Assembly (NCBI GenBank): GCA_948144175.1
Contig: CANXME010002675.1
Span: forward strand, 1,674,001-1,738,000
From: Closterium sp. NIES-65
Lineage: Eukaryota; Streptophyta; Zygnematophyceae; Desmidiales; Closteriaceae
Direction: 5' to 3'
Length of the DNA: 64,000 nt
Part shown: piece after piece, positions 9,658 through 19,788 of the stretch
Position numbering within the stretch: the first letter of the stretch is position 1
How the letters are laid out: every line of letters starts with the position of its first letter
Notes under the pieces: model-generated
Databases searched by the model: none
Seen by the model: only the letters and a program-made list of their open reading frames with translations
What the model was told of the DNA's origin: nothing
Position numbers and translations under genes: made by a program

Positions 9658-12229
9658 TACTGGGGCTGCAGAAGCTGGTGGTGTTGGCTCTGGGGGTGCA
9701 AGGGTTGTGGGCGTGGAGGTCACTCCTGTGGAGGACATGACAGCCTCGAGTCGGCGGCCTTGCCCCGCCTCACCCCCTAGCTTCCCGTCCATCCCGCAGT
9801 TTCCCCCTCGTTCTTCTCTGCGGCCAGATACTGCGGAGCCTGGGGGTGTTCCTGCGGGATGTACTGGAGGCCCCGGGGGTGTCGGTGGTGGAGGTGCTGG
9901 TTCTAGGGTGCTGGAGCTGGAGGCACTGGCACTGTGGTGCCTACACCGCGCACTGTACGTTTCCTGGCTTGTGAGCAGCGTCTCATCAGGTTGGAGAGAG
10001 AGGAGCGTGAGCGGTTTGAGAGGGCACAGCAGCAGAAGCAGCAGAAGAGAGTGGAGGAGGAGTCACTGCTGCAGCAGGAGAGGGTAGAGGAGGAGTCACG
10101 GCCGCACCAGGAGAGGGTAGTGCAGGAGTCCCGCCCACAGCAGCAGGTGCAGTTACAGACACAGCAGGAGAGCGTAGAGGAGCAGTCACGGCCGCACCAA
10201 GAGAGGGTAGAGCAGGAGTCCCACCCGCAGCAGCAGGTGCAGTTATAGACACAGCAGAAGAGAGTAGAGGAGGAGTCACGGCCGCAGCAGAAGAGGGTAG
10301 CGCAGGATCCCGGTCGCAGCAGCGGGTACAGCTGCAGTCGTAGCAGGAGAGGGCAGAGGCGGAGCCACAGGAGCAGCAGCAGGGGCCGGTACCGTCGCAG
10401 CAGACGCCAGAGGAGGCGGAGCAGCAGCGACTGTGACTACACGACCTCCCCGACCCAGTACCTGCATGCTTTGTTCGTGGTCCCCTACCGTCCCCTCCTG
10501 TTCCCCCTGTTGAGTCCCTTTTCTCGTCCCAGTGGACTCGTCGTCGGTCCCGTTACCGTGCAGACGGTCCGTTCCACCTTGTTCTTCGCTCTCGTGTTCC
10601 ACCCCCTCCTGTCCTTCCGCAGCCCCCTGAGTCATCCCTCACTGTGCTTCACGACCCGTTGTCCGACTACCTCCGTGCCTCCCGTGTTTTGTCCGCGTTG
10701 GTCACTCACCCGACTGCACCTCTGTCGTTTGTCTCAGCTCTTGTTACCAGTGTCGCTGGCTTTGCCTCTTCCCACCGCCTTGACTACGCCGCTCACGTGG
10801 TGAGTGGCCCTGCTCGTTCTCCGTTCTCTGGGGGTGCTCCTGTCTTTCCCTTGGAGGTCCTCAAGAACAGGCAGTTCGAGCTTGGTTTCCTTGCGGCCGT
10901 TGTTCCTCATCTCTGCACCATGCTACTTGCCCCTGAGGGGGATCCAAACGCCCTTGATATCCCGATCCCTCGCACTCACGCCGAGGCGGTCTCGGGACCC
11001 TGGGCTTTGTACTGGATAGCAGCTGAGGAGGCAGAGATGGCATCTTATAGGTCCACAAGCACTTACGTCGACGCAATCCCACCACCTGGGACGAGCGTCG
11101 TCAGTGACCAATGGCTCTACAAGGTGAAGCGGCCGCCTGGATCACCACATGTGTTCAAGGCGCGCTATGTGGCGAGATGCTTCAGTCAGCGAGAGGGGGT
11201 GGACTTCTTCCAGACCTTTGCTCCCACCCCGAAGATGAGTAACCTTTGGGTGTTGCTGCATATTGCAGCCCAGCGCGACTACATGTTGCACTCCTTGGAC
11301 TTTTCCACCGCGTTCCTTCAGGGAGCCTCCACGAGCAGATCTAGATGCTTCGCCCACCTGGCTTCACTGGCTCTTTCCCACCAAGGACCCAGTGGCAGCT
11401 GCGTCGACCAGTATGCAGCCTGCGTCAGGCTCCACGAGAGTGGCACTACACACTTCGCTTGACCCTTGCAGCGCTTGACTTCTTTCCGTCGTCTGCTGAC
11501 CCGTCACTGTTCGTTCGCCGTGGCTCGACCCCGTTCTTTGTCCTGGTCTACGTCGATGACCTGGTGTTCGCCATCCCCGACCGACTCGTGCTGGCCTCCG
11601 TGAAGGAGGAACTACAGAGGAGACACACTTGCACTGACCTTGGTGAGCTGCAACACTACCTTGGCCTGCAGATCACCAGGGACAGGGCAGCTCGCACCAT
11701 TACGCTGACCCAGTCGCATATGGTCGAGCAAATCCTCACGCGGTTTCGCTTCCCGTTCTCCAAGGTACAGCTCACCCCTCTTGGTGTGAATCATGGGCTC
11801 ACGGCTCCACCTTCGGACGAGCCATTTGAGTCCAGCGGTCCATATCCTGAGCTGGTGGGTTGTCTCATGTACCTCATGACGTGCACTCGCCCAGACCTAG
11901 CTAACCCTCTTAGCGTCCTTGCGCGCTTTGTTGCGCCTGGGAGACATCGACCTTCCCACTGATGCGCTGCTAAGAGGGTGGCAAAGTATGTGGCGAGTAC
12001 ATCAGGCATGGGACTTGTCCTTGGAGGGAAGCAGCCAGTTACACTCACAGGTTACTCGGACTCGTCGTGGGCCGACGATGTCGGTCTACACAGGGGTACT
12101 CCTTTAGCCTCGGGGCAGGTGCTGTTTCGTGGTGGTCGACTTGGGCGTCGTCTGTCGCTGGTTCTAGCTGTGAGGGAGAGGTGTACGCTGCGGCCATGGC
12201 CACTCAGGAGCTTCGCTGGCTGTCTTTCC
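9658..12229 (+). mobile_element. Copia element C, left part (hinge, RT, start of RNase H)
   Basis: Plus-strand short-LTR Copia that begins inside the hinge, directly next to the LTR of B. Its own 5' LTR, Gag and integrase are not in the window. The hinge carries Q/E-rich repeats at about 10030-10330. RT spans about 11000-11960, with STYVDAIPPPGTSVVSDQWLY-like start, FKARYVARCFSQREGVDFFQ, FVLVYVDDLVF near 11540-11570, and YLGLQITRDRAARTITL. RNase H starts at about 11975 (GYSDSSWADDVG). C is interrupted by F: the bases TTTCC at 12225-12229 recur at 29966-29970, where RNase H continues. Several breaks. Confidence 0.87.
10030..10330 (+). repeat. C hinge: Q/E-rich tandem repeats
   Basis: About seven imperfect units of roughly 30-33 bp coding for variants of QERVEEESRPHQ and QQVQLQTQQ, between integrase and RT. 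Other families here have Gly/Ala/Pro repeats at this point, so the hinge composition is family-specific. The heptad-like Q/E pattern could form a coiled coil (inference). Confidence 0.65.
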
Positions 12230-12350
12230 TGTCAGAACTATCTTGTAGGCTGTAGTTAGGCACTCCTTATGGGGTACATCATTGTTAGGTTTTGCATATA
12301 CAAACCTTGTACTGCCTTGTTTCTAGTCATTCATTGTTCTTGTTCTCACA
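12230..12350 (+). repeat. F 5' LTR (121 bp)
   Basis: Begins TGTCAGAACTATCTTGTAGG and ends TTGTTCTCACA, then the primer site. It matches 29845-29965 with about 8 differences, and is related to the LTRs of M, P and C. Confidence 0.9.
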
Positions 12351-12549
12351 TGGTATCAGAGCGAAGGTCTTGGGCTCGAATCTCGGTACGTGCACTTCAG
12401 GCATCCCAGTGCGGGGGGGCGTTAGAGGTCCATTGGTGATCCCCGATTGATCCTAGGGAAGGGTTACAGGCACGTCAGCCTGGGGGGTTATGGGTGCACT
12501 CACCCGCTACACAAACAAGCCCTTTTATCCCACATTGAGGCATACACAA
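12351..12549 (+). promoter_or_regulatory. F primer site and leader remnant
   Basis: TGGTATCAGAGC at 12351-12362 matches the initiator tRNA-Met primer site. The next 190 bp carry no coding signal. A stretch GGGCTCGAATCTCGG near 12371-12385 resembles a tRNA T-arm (B box), a pattern often seen after the primer site in plant LTR elements. The GTTCCC palindrome of B, J, M and N is absent. The piece ends where the LTR of D begins. Confidence 0.7.
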
Positions 12550-13368
12550 ACAATAGGCTCCAATGTGACTAAAACGAAAGACAGAGTGAACAGTTGGATT
12601 TCTGCACAGCGGCTTCAAACGCTTATAGCGTTCTGGTCACAGCTTCAAATGACCTAATTCGGATCTGCAGCGTCTTAATATCGCATACAATAGGCAATTC
12701 AAATCGCACGATTTCACCAAATATTGACGACATGGCGTCGGTTTGAACGAATGGCACTATGGCAGCCACTATATTCTTAGAACACACAATAGGAAGAGTT
12801 AGGAAGAGTTACGAGTTGGGAATGACTCCCAGCTCCTACAAACCCCAAGAGCCGAGGTACAGTGAAGTGAAACAGTGCCACACTGTCCCCAACCACGAAG
12901 GGTCTTGAAACTACCCTTCACTAGGGCCTACACCAAGTGAAATGTTACACTACACAAAGTAATGTAACTATCTTCAATTTCTTGAGGTGCACCCTTTTGG
13001 CGAGCTTCGCGATCACTTGAATGTTGACACCAGGGCTCGGGTTCTTCATCACAAACTCATCCTTGAGTTCTTGATGAGTCTGCTGCACACACCTGCGACA
13101 TGCCGAACGTTCGACAAGCGACAAAAATAGAAACCGCGCACGACAAAATAGAAACCGCGCGGGACACACAAAATGACCACGTTACACACGACTAGCGATA
13201 ATTCGCTATTGACTTGACACACACACACTCGACATCATGACCCATCATTCACACACTATTATAAGCATGAAATATATATTTATTTCATGCACTCATTCCA
13301 TTCCATGCACACACGCATGTACGCACCCGGACAACAAGCCGAGTGCAAACCGTAGGGTTGCACCAACA
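12550..13368 (-). repeat. D 3' LTR (819 bp)
   Basis: Matches 17436-18259. On the minus strand it begins TGTTGGTGCAACCCTACGG and ends near CCTATTGT. It contains the perfect inverted repeat GCATGAAATA...TATTTCATGC at 13265-13290, about 80-100 nt into the LTR. Differences from the partner cluster in the 12550-12805 portion. Confidence 0.88.
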
Positions 13369-13369
13369 A

Positions 13370-13383
13370 ACTCCCCCTCGGAT
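13370..13383 (-). promoter_or_regulatory. D polypurine tract
   Basis: On the minus strand CCGAGGGGGAGTTT lies just before the 3' LTR, the expected plus-strand priming site. The 25 bp between it and the RNase H end carry nothing else. Confidence 0.75.
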
Positions 13384-13407
13384 TGTTGGCCTTAGGATCT
13401 TGCTCTC

Positions 13408-16215
13408 TCAGTTCAGAGCCATCCCAGCTAGCTTGCAACACTTCCAATGCTGCTGCTCCACCAGCCTCTTAGTCATCATATCAGCTGGCTGCCCCGTCGT
13501 CTTCACATTGCGCAGCTCAACCTCACCCGCGGCTTCCATGCTCCTCGTCCAGTGCCACTTCACCCTCATGTGCTTGGTGAGGCCGTGCAACACAGGATTC
13601 TTAGCTAGTGCAATGGCTCCTTGGCTGTCACAGTAGAGTGGGGTAGGTCCTAGCTGCTCCTTCCCCAATTCATCCAACAAACGCCGCTGCCACACGATCT
13701 CCCGTACGGCACGGAAGAGTGCCATGTACTCGGACTCCACCGAGCTCAATGCTTGGTCAACCTGCTTCTTGCTCTCCCAAGCAGTTGGGCCTCCACCAAC
13801 ACAGCATATGAAGCCTTCCACACTTGTCATGTCCTCTGGTTCCGATGCATATGAAGCATCCGAGTAGGCGGTGAGAAACAAACGCCCGGGTTCTACACCA
13901 TCCGCGCCCTTTTGGCGCCTTTGCGCCGCCGCCGAGTATTGCAGTCCAACGGTCGGTGTTTGGCCAAGGTACTTGGCCACCCTCATTCCAGCTGCTACCT
14001 GCTCCTCATTAGGGCATTGCACAACCCTAGCTAGCTGTCCGGTAGCAAACGCAACGTCTGGTCGGTTGTTTGCCGCTGTATACATGAGACTGCACACCAA
14101 CGAGTGAAAACGACGCTTCTCCTCTTCTCCAACGCTCTCCTCCTCTGGCCCCTTCACACACTTGAACCCAGAAGGAAAGGGAGTAGCCACATGACCTTCA
14201 CTCTGGCCGACGTTGGCAGCCAACGCCTCCAAGTACTTCCGTTGGTGCACTCGCATGCTCCGCTTCTCCACGTCTCGTTCGATGTGGAGCCCAAGGTAGA
14301 AGTTCACGTCACCAAGGGACTTGCACTTGAACTTTTCTTGCAGCTTCAGCATCACCTCCTTCACAAGGTCAGAGGAGGGTGAGAATATGAGAATGTCATC
14401 CACATAAACCACCATGAAGATCCTCTGCTCCCCCTCGCCAAGCATGAACAAGGAGTGATCGGCCGTTGAGGGAGTGAAGCCGATCTCCTCCAACACTTCG
14501 CGCAGCTTCATGTACCATTGCCTAGGGGCCTGCTTCAGCCTATAGAAGGCCTTCTTCAGCTTCCAAACTCAGCCACTACCATCATCAAACCCCTCTGGCT
14601 GCACCATAAAAATCTCCTCCTCAAGGATGCCGTTAAGGAATGCTGTTACGATGTCCATTTGCTTTACCACCCATCCTTTGATGGCGGCTTCCGCGAATAG
14701 GGTTCGCAGCGTCGTCGGCTTCACCACAGGGGCAAACAGCTCCTTGAATTCCACCTTCTCCTTCTGCTTGTACCCCTTGGCTACAAGCCTAGACTTGTAA
14801 CGCTTGATCTTGCCGTCGGCATCCGACTTGATTTTGAAGAGCCACTTGGACGTTATCGCCGTACGTCCCTCCGGTAGCTCCACCAATTCAAACGTGTCGT
14901 TCTCCTCGATGCTCTTCAGATCACTCTCCATAGCCTTCTTCCACTCCTCTGCATCACTACTCTCCAAAGCCTCCTTGAGAGTTCCTGGTTCTCCCGGCAT
15001 CTCCACCGGAGAGAAGAACGCGAAGGCACACTCCTCGTAGTCACTCTCCTCGTCGTCTCCGACCATCATTCCGCGCTCTGGCCAGGGCTGTCTTGCCCTG
15101 CTTTCCCGGTGCATCAAAGGTCACCCTATTAGGGGGTTGAACTCTCCTCTTCCCCCTTACTTCCTCCTCAGCTGCAGGGACTTGAAGGCCTTGGCGTTGC
15201 TGCGGTGTGGCTCGAATCCGTGGAGCACTCGTAGTGCGGGAAGGGAGTGACGGTGCACCCTCGCTCACTTGCTGCACCTCTTCCTCTTCTTCCTCTGCAT
15301 CATTGGCCTCCTCTCCCCCATTCACAAGGGAAGATTTCCTTGTGGTAGTGCTGCCGCTGCTCAGCTCCAAAGGCAGCTCCACATGCTCCAAACCGGAACT
15401 CTTCACCTCCCCAAACCGCACGCCTATCTTCGCCTCATTCTCCGCCTTCCAATCTTTGTACATGAAGTTCTCCATGAACTTGCAGTCCCTGCTCACCAAG
15501 AACTTCTTGGTGAATGGGTCCCAAAGAAGCCATCCCTTGCTGTTTTGAGCCATGCCCAAGTGCACGGCCCACACCGCCTTGGCACCAAGCTTGTTGTGCC
15601 GAAGATGCTTAGGCACGAGCGCCATGCACATGCACCCGAGCACCCAAAGCATATCCACCTTTGGCTTCCTTCCTAGGCACTCCACATAGGGCAACCATTT
15701 GTCTGCTCCCACATGAGTCAAGGCTCTGTTCTTGGCCACACATGCACTCAGCACCGCATCAGGCCAGAAATAGTCGGGTATCCCGGCTTCAATGAGCAAC
15801 CCGCGTGCCGCCTCCGTGATTGTGCGGTTCGCTCGCTTGGCGATGCCGTTCATTGCAGGGGAGTATGGCATGGTGAGGGAGTGCCGAATACCATTCTTCT
15901 TCAGCCACAACCCAAACTCCTTGCTCAGGAACTCTCCCCCTCGATCGGTGCGGATTGACTTGACTAGACGGTCTTTGCCAACCGCCGCACGAAAATCAGG
16001 TTCGCAGCAAGGCTGGGCACCCAAAGCACGTTCTTGAAGCCCACCATCTTCCCATCAGCACCCTTGAACATGGCCTTTCCCATGCCTTTCACCTCTGCTC
16101 GCTGCCCCAAAGCCGATGTGACATGCTTCACCGGTGACGGTTCAAGTTCGGTGAGCAAGTCCGCGCGAGGTGTCATGGTATAGGTAGCGCCGCTATCGAT
16201 CACCCAATAGTCCAG
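13408..16215 (-). pseudogene. D pol remnant: protease, integrase, RT, RNase H
   Basis: Protease reads WVIDSGATYTMTPRADLL near 16160-16215. The integrase region (about 15360-15990) shows RTDRGGEFLSKEF, MPYSPAMNGIAKRANRT and the C-terminal GCMCMALVPKHLR. RT (about 14400-15000) shows SKWLFKIKSDADGKI, YKSRLVAKGYKQ, QMDIVTAFLNG and MVVYVDDILIFSP. RNase H (about 13450-13900) shows AYSDASYASEPEDMTSVEGF, WESKKQ, SSVESEYMAL and the DSQGAIALAKNP block. All four enzyme parts are recognisable and in normal Copia order. Broken in a few places. Confidence 0.87.
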
Positions 16216-17424
16216 GGGGAGTAGGGTGACCTTTCCCACAGCTGCAGGCTCTTCAAAGTCTTCATCCTTCTCTGGTGCAGCCGGTGTTTGAGTTGACACA
16301 AAGAAGAATAGACCCGGGTACCGATCGTCCTTCGAGTCCTTCTCGTTATCTTCGTTCTTCATATTTGCAGCTCCACCACCGTGACTGCCACGGCCTCCAC
16401 GGCCTCTTCCTCTCCCTCCTCCTGCTCCTCTACCCTCTTGGCCTTGATTAGGGGTCCAACCTCCAGGGAGTTTGTAGCAGTCGCGCCACATGTGTCCGCT
16501 CTTGTGGCAATAGTGGCATTCGCCGTCGAATCGTCCGCGACCGCGACCGTAGCTCTTGTCGTTGCTGCCGTAACCGCCACTTCCGCGGCCTCCACTGAAG
16601 TTGCTGCCACCAGACCTTCCTCCCCCTCGTCCTCTACCTCTTCCTCGGCCATAACCACGGCCAACGCTCGCTGCCCCAGCGCCATCCGCACTCGCCAACT
16701 CACGGCGGCGGAAGTCCTCTTGTAGGATCGCGCGCTTCACGTCTTCAAGCGAGAGACGGGGCAGATCACGATTGAGGTTGATGATAAGGGAGGACCATGA
16801 CTCAGGGAGTAGGGCCAGCAACTTGATCTTCTTCTGGAGCTCATTTTAGTTCAAATCAGCCCCCTCAAGCCGCTTGAACAAGTCGAAGAATTTCTGAACT
16901 CCTTCACCCGCTTTATCCTCTTCAATGCGTAGTGTCGCCATTTGCCGTTCCAACGCGACAGCTACTGCCGCTGTTGCAGGAGCGTGTACACCCTTGAGAG
17001 CAGCCCATGCCTTTGGTCCCTTCTCTGGTTCATGCTGGAAAGGCTTGATGTGACGGATTTGACTGCTCCCCAACGCTTGCCCAAGTAGGAGATAGCCTTG
17101 TGCGCTCTTTTGCACCCACGGACTCTTCTCCGGGTCGTTCTCGGGACGCTTCTCCGTTCCTTCCATCATCTCCAGCAGATCATAGTGATCAAACACATTC
17201 TCCATTCTGAAGGACCACTCAGCAAAGTTGTCACCGTTGAACTTGTCAAGGCCAAACACTCTAGGCTCATCCCTAGATGGGCCAACACTTGGTTGCACGG
17301 GCGCCATGGCTGAATCACGGGCCTGGCCTTGTGCTTGGGTTTCTCCACTGCCACCAGCACTTCTGCCACCCCTTTCCTCAGGTCCAGCCATTCTCAAAAC
17401 TGCTCCAAGGGGCTCTGATACCAC
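16216..17424 (-). pseudogene. D gag remnant with CCHC knuckle
   Basis: Copia Gag of the UBN2/gag-polypeptide type. It has FGLDKFNGDNFAEWSFRMEN near its start and a helical middle. Further along are a Gly/Arg-rich stretch (RGYGRGRGRGRGGGRSGG) and one zinc knuckle, CHYCHKSGHMWRDC (plus coordinates 16477-16518), with ordinary spacing C-x2-C-x4-H-x4-C. It leads directly into the protease. It would coat the RNA genome in the particle. Broken. Confidence 0.85.
17411..17423 (-). promoter_or_regulatory. D primer binding site (initiator tRNA-Met)
   Basis: Minus strand TGGTATCAGAGCC, about 12 nt inside the 5' LTR end, complementary to plant initiator tRNA-Met. Confidence 0.85.
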
Positions 17425-17435
17425 TTGTTATAGTC

Positions 17436-18259
17436 ACAATAGGCTCCAATGTGCCTAAAACGAAAGATAGAGTGCATAGTCGGATTTCTGCACAGCGGCT
17501 TCAAACGTTCATAGCATTCTGGTCACAACTTCAAATGACCTGATTCAAATTGGATCTGGAGCGTCATAATGTCGCCTACAATAGGCAATTTAGATCGCAC
17601 GATTTCACCAAGCATTGACGACACACCGTCAGGTTGAACGAACGGCACTATGGCAGCCACTGAAATCTTAGAACACACAATAGGAAGAGCTAGGAAGAGT
17701 TACGAGTTGGGAATGACTCCCAGCTCCTACAAACCCCAAGAGCCGAGGTACAGTGAAGTGAAACAGTGCCACACTGTCCCCAACCACGAAGGGTCTTGAA
17801 ACTACCCTTCACTAGGGCCTACACCAAGTGAAATGTTACACTACACAAAGTAATGTAACTATCTTCAATTTCTTGAGGTGTACCCTTTTGGCGAGCTTCG
17901 CGATCACTTGAACTTTGACACCAGGGCTCGGGTTCTTCATCACAAACTCATCCTTGAGTTCTTGATGGGTCTGCTGCACACACCTGCGACATGCCAAACG
18001 TTCGACAAGCGACAAAGATAGAAACTGCGCACGACAAATTAGAAACCGCGCGGGACACACAAAATGACCACGTTACACGCGACTAGCGATAATTCGCTAT
18101 TGACTTGACACACACACACTCGACATCATGACCCATCATTCACACACTATTATAAGCATGAAATATATATTGATTTCATGCACTCATTACATTCCATGCA
18201 CACACGCATGTACGCACACGGACAACAAGCCGAGTGCAAACCGTAGGGTTGCACCAACA
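17436..18259 (-). repeat. D 5' LTR (824 bp)
   Basis: Partner of 12550-13368. The inverted repeat around GCATGAAAT...ATTTCATGC is at 18156-18181 with a 9-bp stem. The last ~560 bp (plus coordinates) differ from the partner at roughly 2 percent of sites, the first ~255 bp at roughly 11 percent. Confidence 0.88.
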
Positions 18260-18756
18260 CCTGCGACCGTGCTGCCCTTGCAGCCGTGCCAGCCCCTGCA
18301 GCCCGTGGGCGCCGCCTCTGCAGCCCGTACGCCGCTCTGCCCTTGCAGCCGTGCCTGCCCTTGCAGACGTGCTGCCCCTGCAGCCGTGTCCAGCGGTCCC
18401 GTCTGGCTCACTGTCTGGCCTCCACCTCCCCTCGTTCTCCATGAACTTGGTGAGTGGAGCTGACCTTCAGGACGCGTGGGTTGACCAGTTCACTCTTGGA
18501 GGTCAGCGGATGACCCACTGTTCGTGTACTCGGACGGGCCGGCACGTGGCCACGTTCACCCGTCAACCTGGATCGAGCATGTACACCCTGACTACCGTGT
18601 CTCCTCCGATTGCTGAGTCTGGTCAGGTAGTCGCGTCGGGTCAGGTGTTTGCTGCAGCGTCCCGGTCTGGTCTTGAGTCTGCCCCCTGTTCGTGTCGCAT
18701 CCTGTCTCACCAGACTCTCCTCTGGCACCACCGCCTTGGTCACCCCTCCCTGCCTA
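18260..18756 (+). mobile_element. F, protease to GAG-pre-integrase piece
   Basis: Starts with a GC-rich CTGCCCTTGCAGCCGTG-type repeat, then reads SGSLSGLHLPSF, LVSGADLQDAWVDQF, TGRHVATFTRQPGSSMYTL and LLWHHRLGHPSLP. This is the protease end and GAG-pre-integrase of the short-LTR Copia group (compare B, N, P). It is cut by E at 18756; the 5 bases GCCTA (18752-18756) recur at 25748-25752. Confidence 0.82.
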
Positions 18757-19689
18757 TGTCAACGGGAGCGTTGTAAGGACCCGTCCTCGCTTGGGCGGAG
18801 CCAACCTTGTGGTCGGATGTGCGGGGGCTGCAGCCGACCCTTAGCAGTGGGCACGGGGGCCACTGCAAGGGCGCCAAGCTGGAGGGCGCCTGGCTGTAGG
18901 GCGCCGAGCAGTAGGACGCCGCCCTGGACGCTTTGTTGGCGTTTTGGACGCTTGGACGGCGTCCTGGGAAGCTGGACGCCGAGCTGGGCGTAGCCACGAT
19001 TACCCGGGCGCCTGGTCGACGTCGTGGGCGCCTGCACGGCGTCCTGGGGGTCCGGACGCCGACCTGGGCACGCCGGGCATCCGTGGCCGACTACGGACTG
19101 CGCTGGTCGGCCAGGCGTGGTTGCCCGGTCGACCGGAATACCCGGGCGACGTGCGCGAGTGTCGCCAGGGTGGAGTCTGCGAGGCGACCTCGGGGGTGGT
19201 ATCCCGAGGTCGACGTGGCTGGTGGGCATAGTCGCTGGCGTGGAGTCTGCCGGGCGTCCGCGCTGTGCACGTGACAGGGAAGTGCGCACCAACCAGCTGC
19301 GCGCACCTGTGAAGCAGGTGCACCGTTGTCCTGCGGATGCAACGCTGTGCAGCCGACTTGCTGCAGCACTAGCACACCGTGGACTTGCAACGTTGGCGAA
19401 CCGCTACTCTGCAACGCTGGAGCGGTGCGAGCGCTGCTGCGCTGGAGCACGGTCGACCGTGCTGCGCTGGAGGTCGACCAGCAGCCTAGCTAGCCTGATG
19501 TAGTCTGTGATGCCAATGTTGTTGCCATCATTGTTGTCATGTTTTCCTAGTGAAACTCTTGCCATTTCTCCCCGTGAACTAGTAAGCAGCATGAGCACAA
19601 GGAAATGACTAAGCGAATGAACGCAGAGATCACACGAGCACACGTGCCTAGCCCATAGCCTAGCTTCTGTTGCAGCAGTTATCTCCGCA
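18757..19689 (+). repeat. E 5' LTR (933 bp)
   Basis: Begins TGTCAACGGGAGCG and ends TTATCTCCGCA. It carries a GGACGCC/GGCGTCC minisatellite (about 18900-19075), an 18-bp perfect palindrome AGCACGGTCGACCGTGCT at 19446-19463, and the hairpin GCACCTG-n5-CAGGTGC near 19303-19321. Confidence 0.88.
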
Positions 19690-19707
19690 TGGTGCGGTGA
19701 GCGTGGA
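19690..19707 (+). promoter_or_regulatory. E primer binding site (tRNA-Phe type)
   Basis: TGGTGCGGTGAGCGTGGA begins at the first base after the LTR. It is the reverse complement of the 3' end of plant-type tRNA-Phe(GAA) including CCA (…TCCACGCTCACCGCACCA), from my memory of that tRNA. The match is about 18 nt, longer than the 12-13 nt initiator-Met sites of the other elements. Confidence 0.75.
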
Positions 19708-19788
19708 CGACACCGCGATGTAGTTCAGTCTAGCCAACTTCGCACTTACCGATCGTGTTCGTAGACCGGCAGCCGTGCAGTCACTAGC

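Larger units (their letters stand above)
12550..18259 (-). mobile_element. Copia element D, full-length minus-strand copy
   Basis: A full-structure Copia of about 5.7 kb: 5' LTR 17436-18259, primer site 17411-17423, Gag from about 17424, protease, integrase, RT, RNase H, polypurine tract 13370-13383 and 3' LTR 12550-13368. It belongs to a different lineage from B/J/N: long LTRs, ordinary CCHC knuckle, no GC-rich leader. It interrupts F, but I could not find a clear 5-bp duplication at its ends. It has about four breaks. LTR divergence is about 4-5 percent overall, but very uneven along the LTR. Confidence 0.88.

Noticed and set aside
12371-12385. tRNA-like T-arm sequence GGGCTCGAATCTCGG after the F primer site, considered as a tRNA gene or SINE
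   Set aside because: No A box, acceptor stem or cloverleaf could be drawn around it. The pattern is known downstream of primer sites in plant LTR elements.
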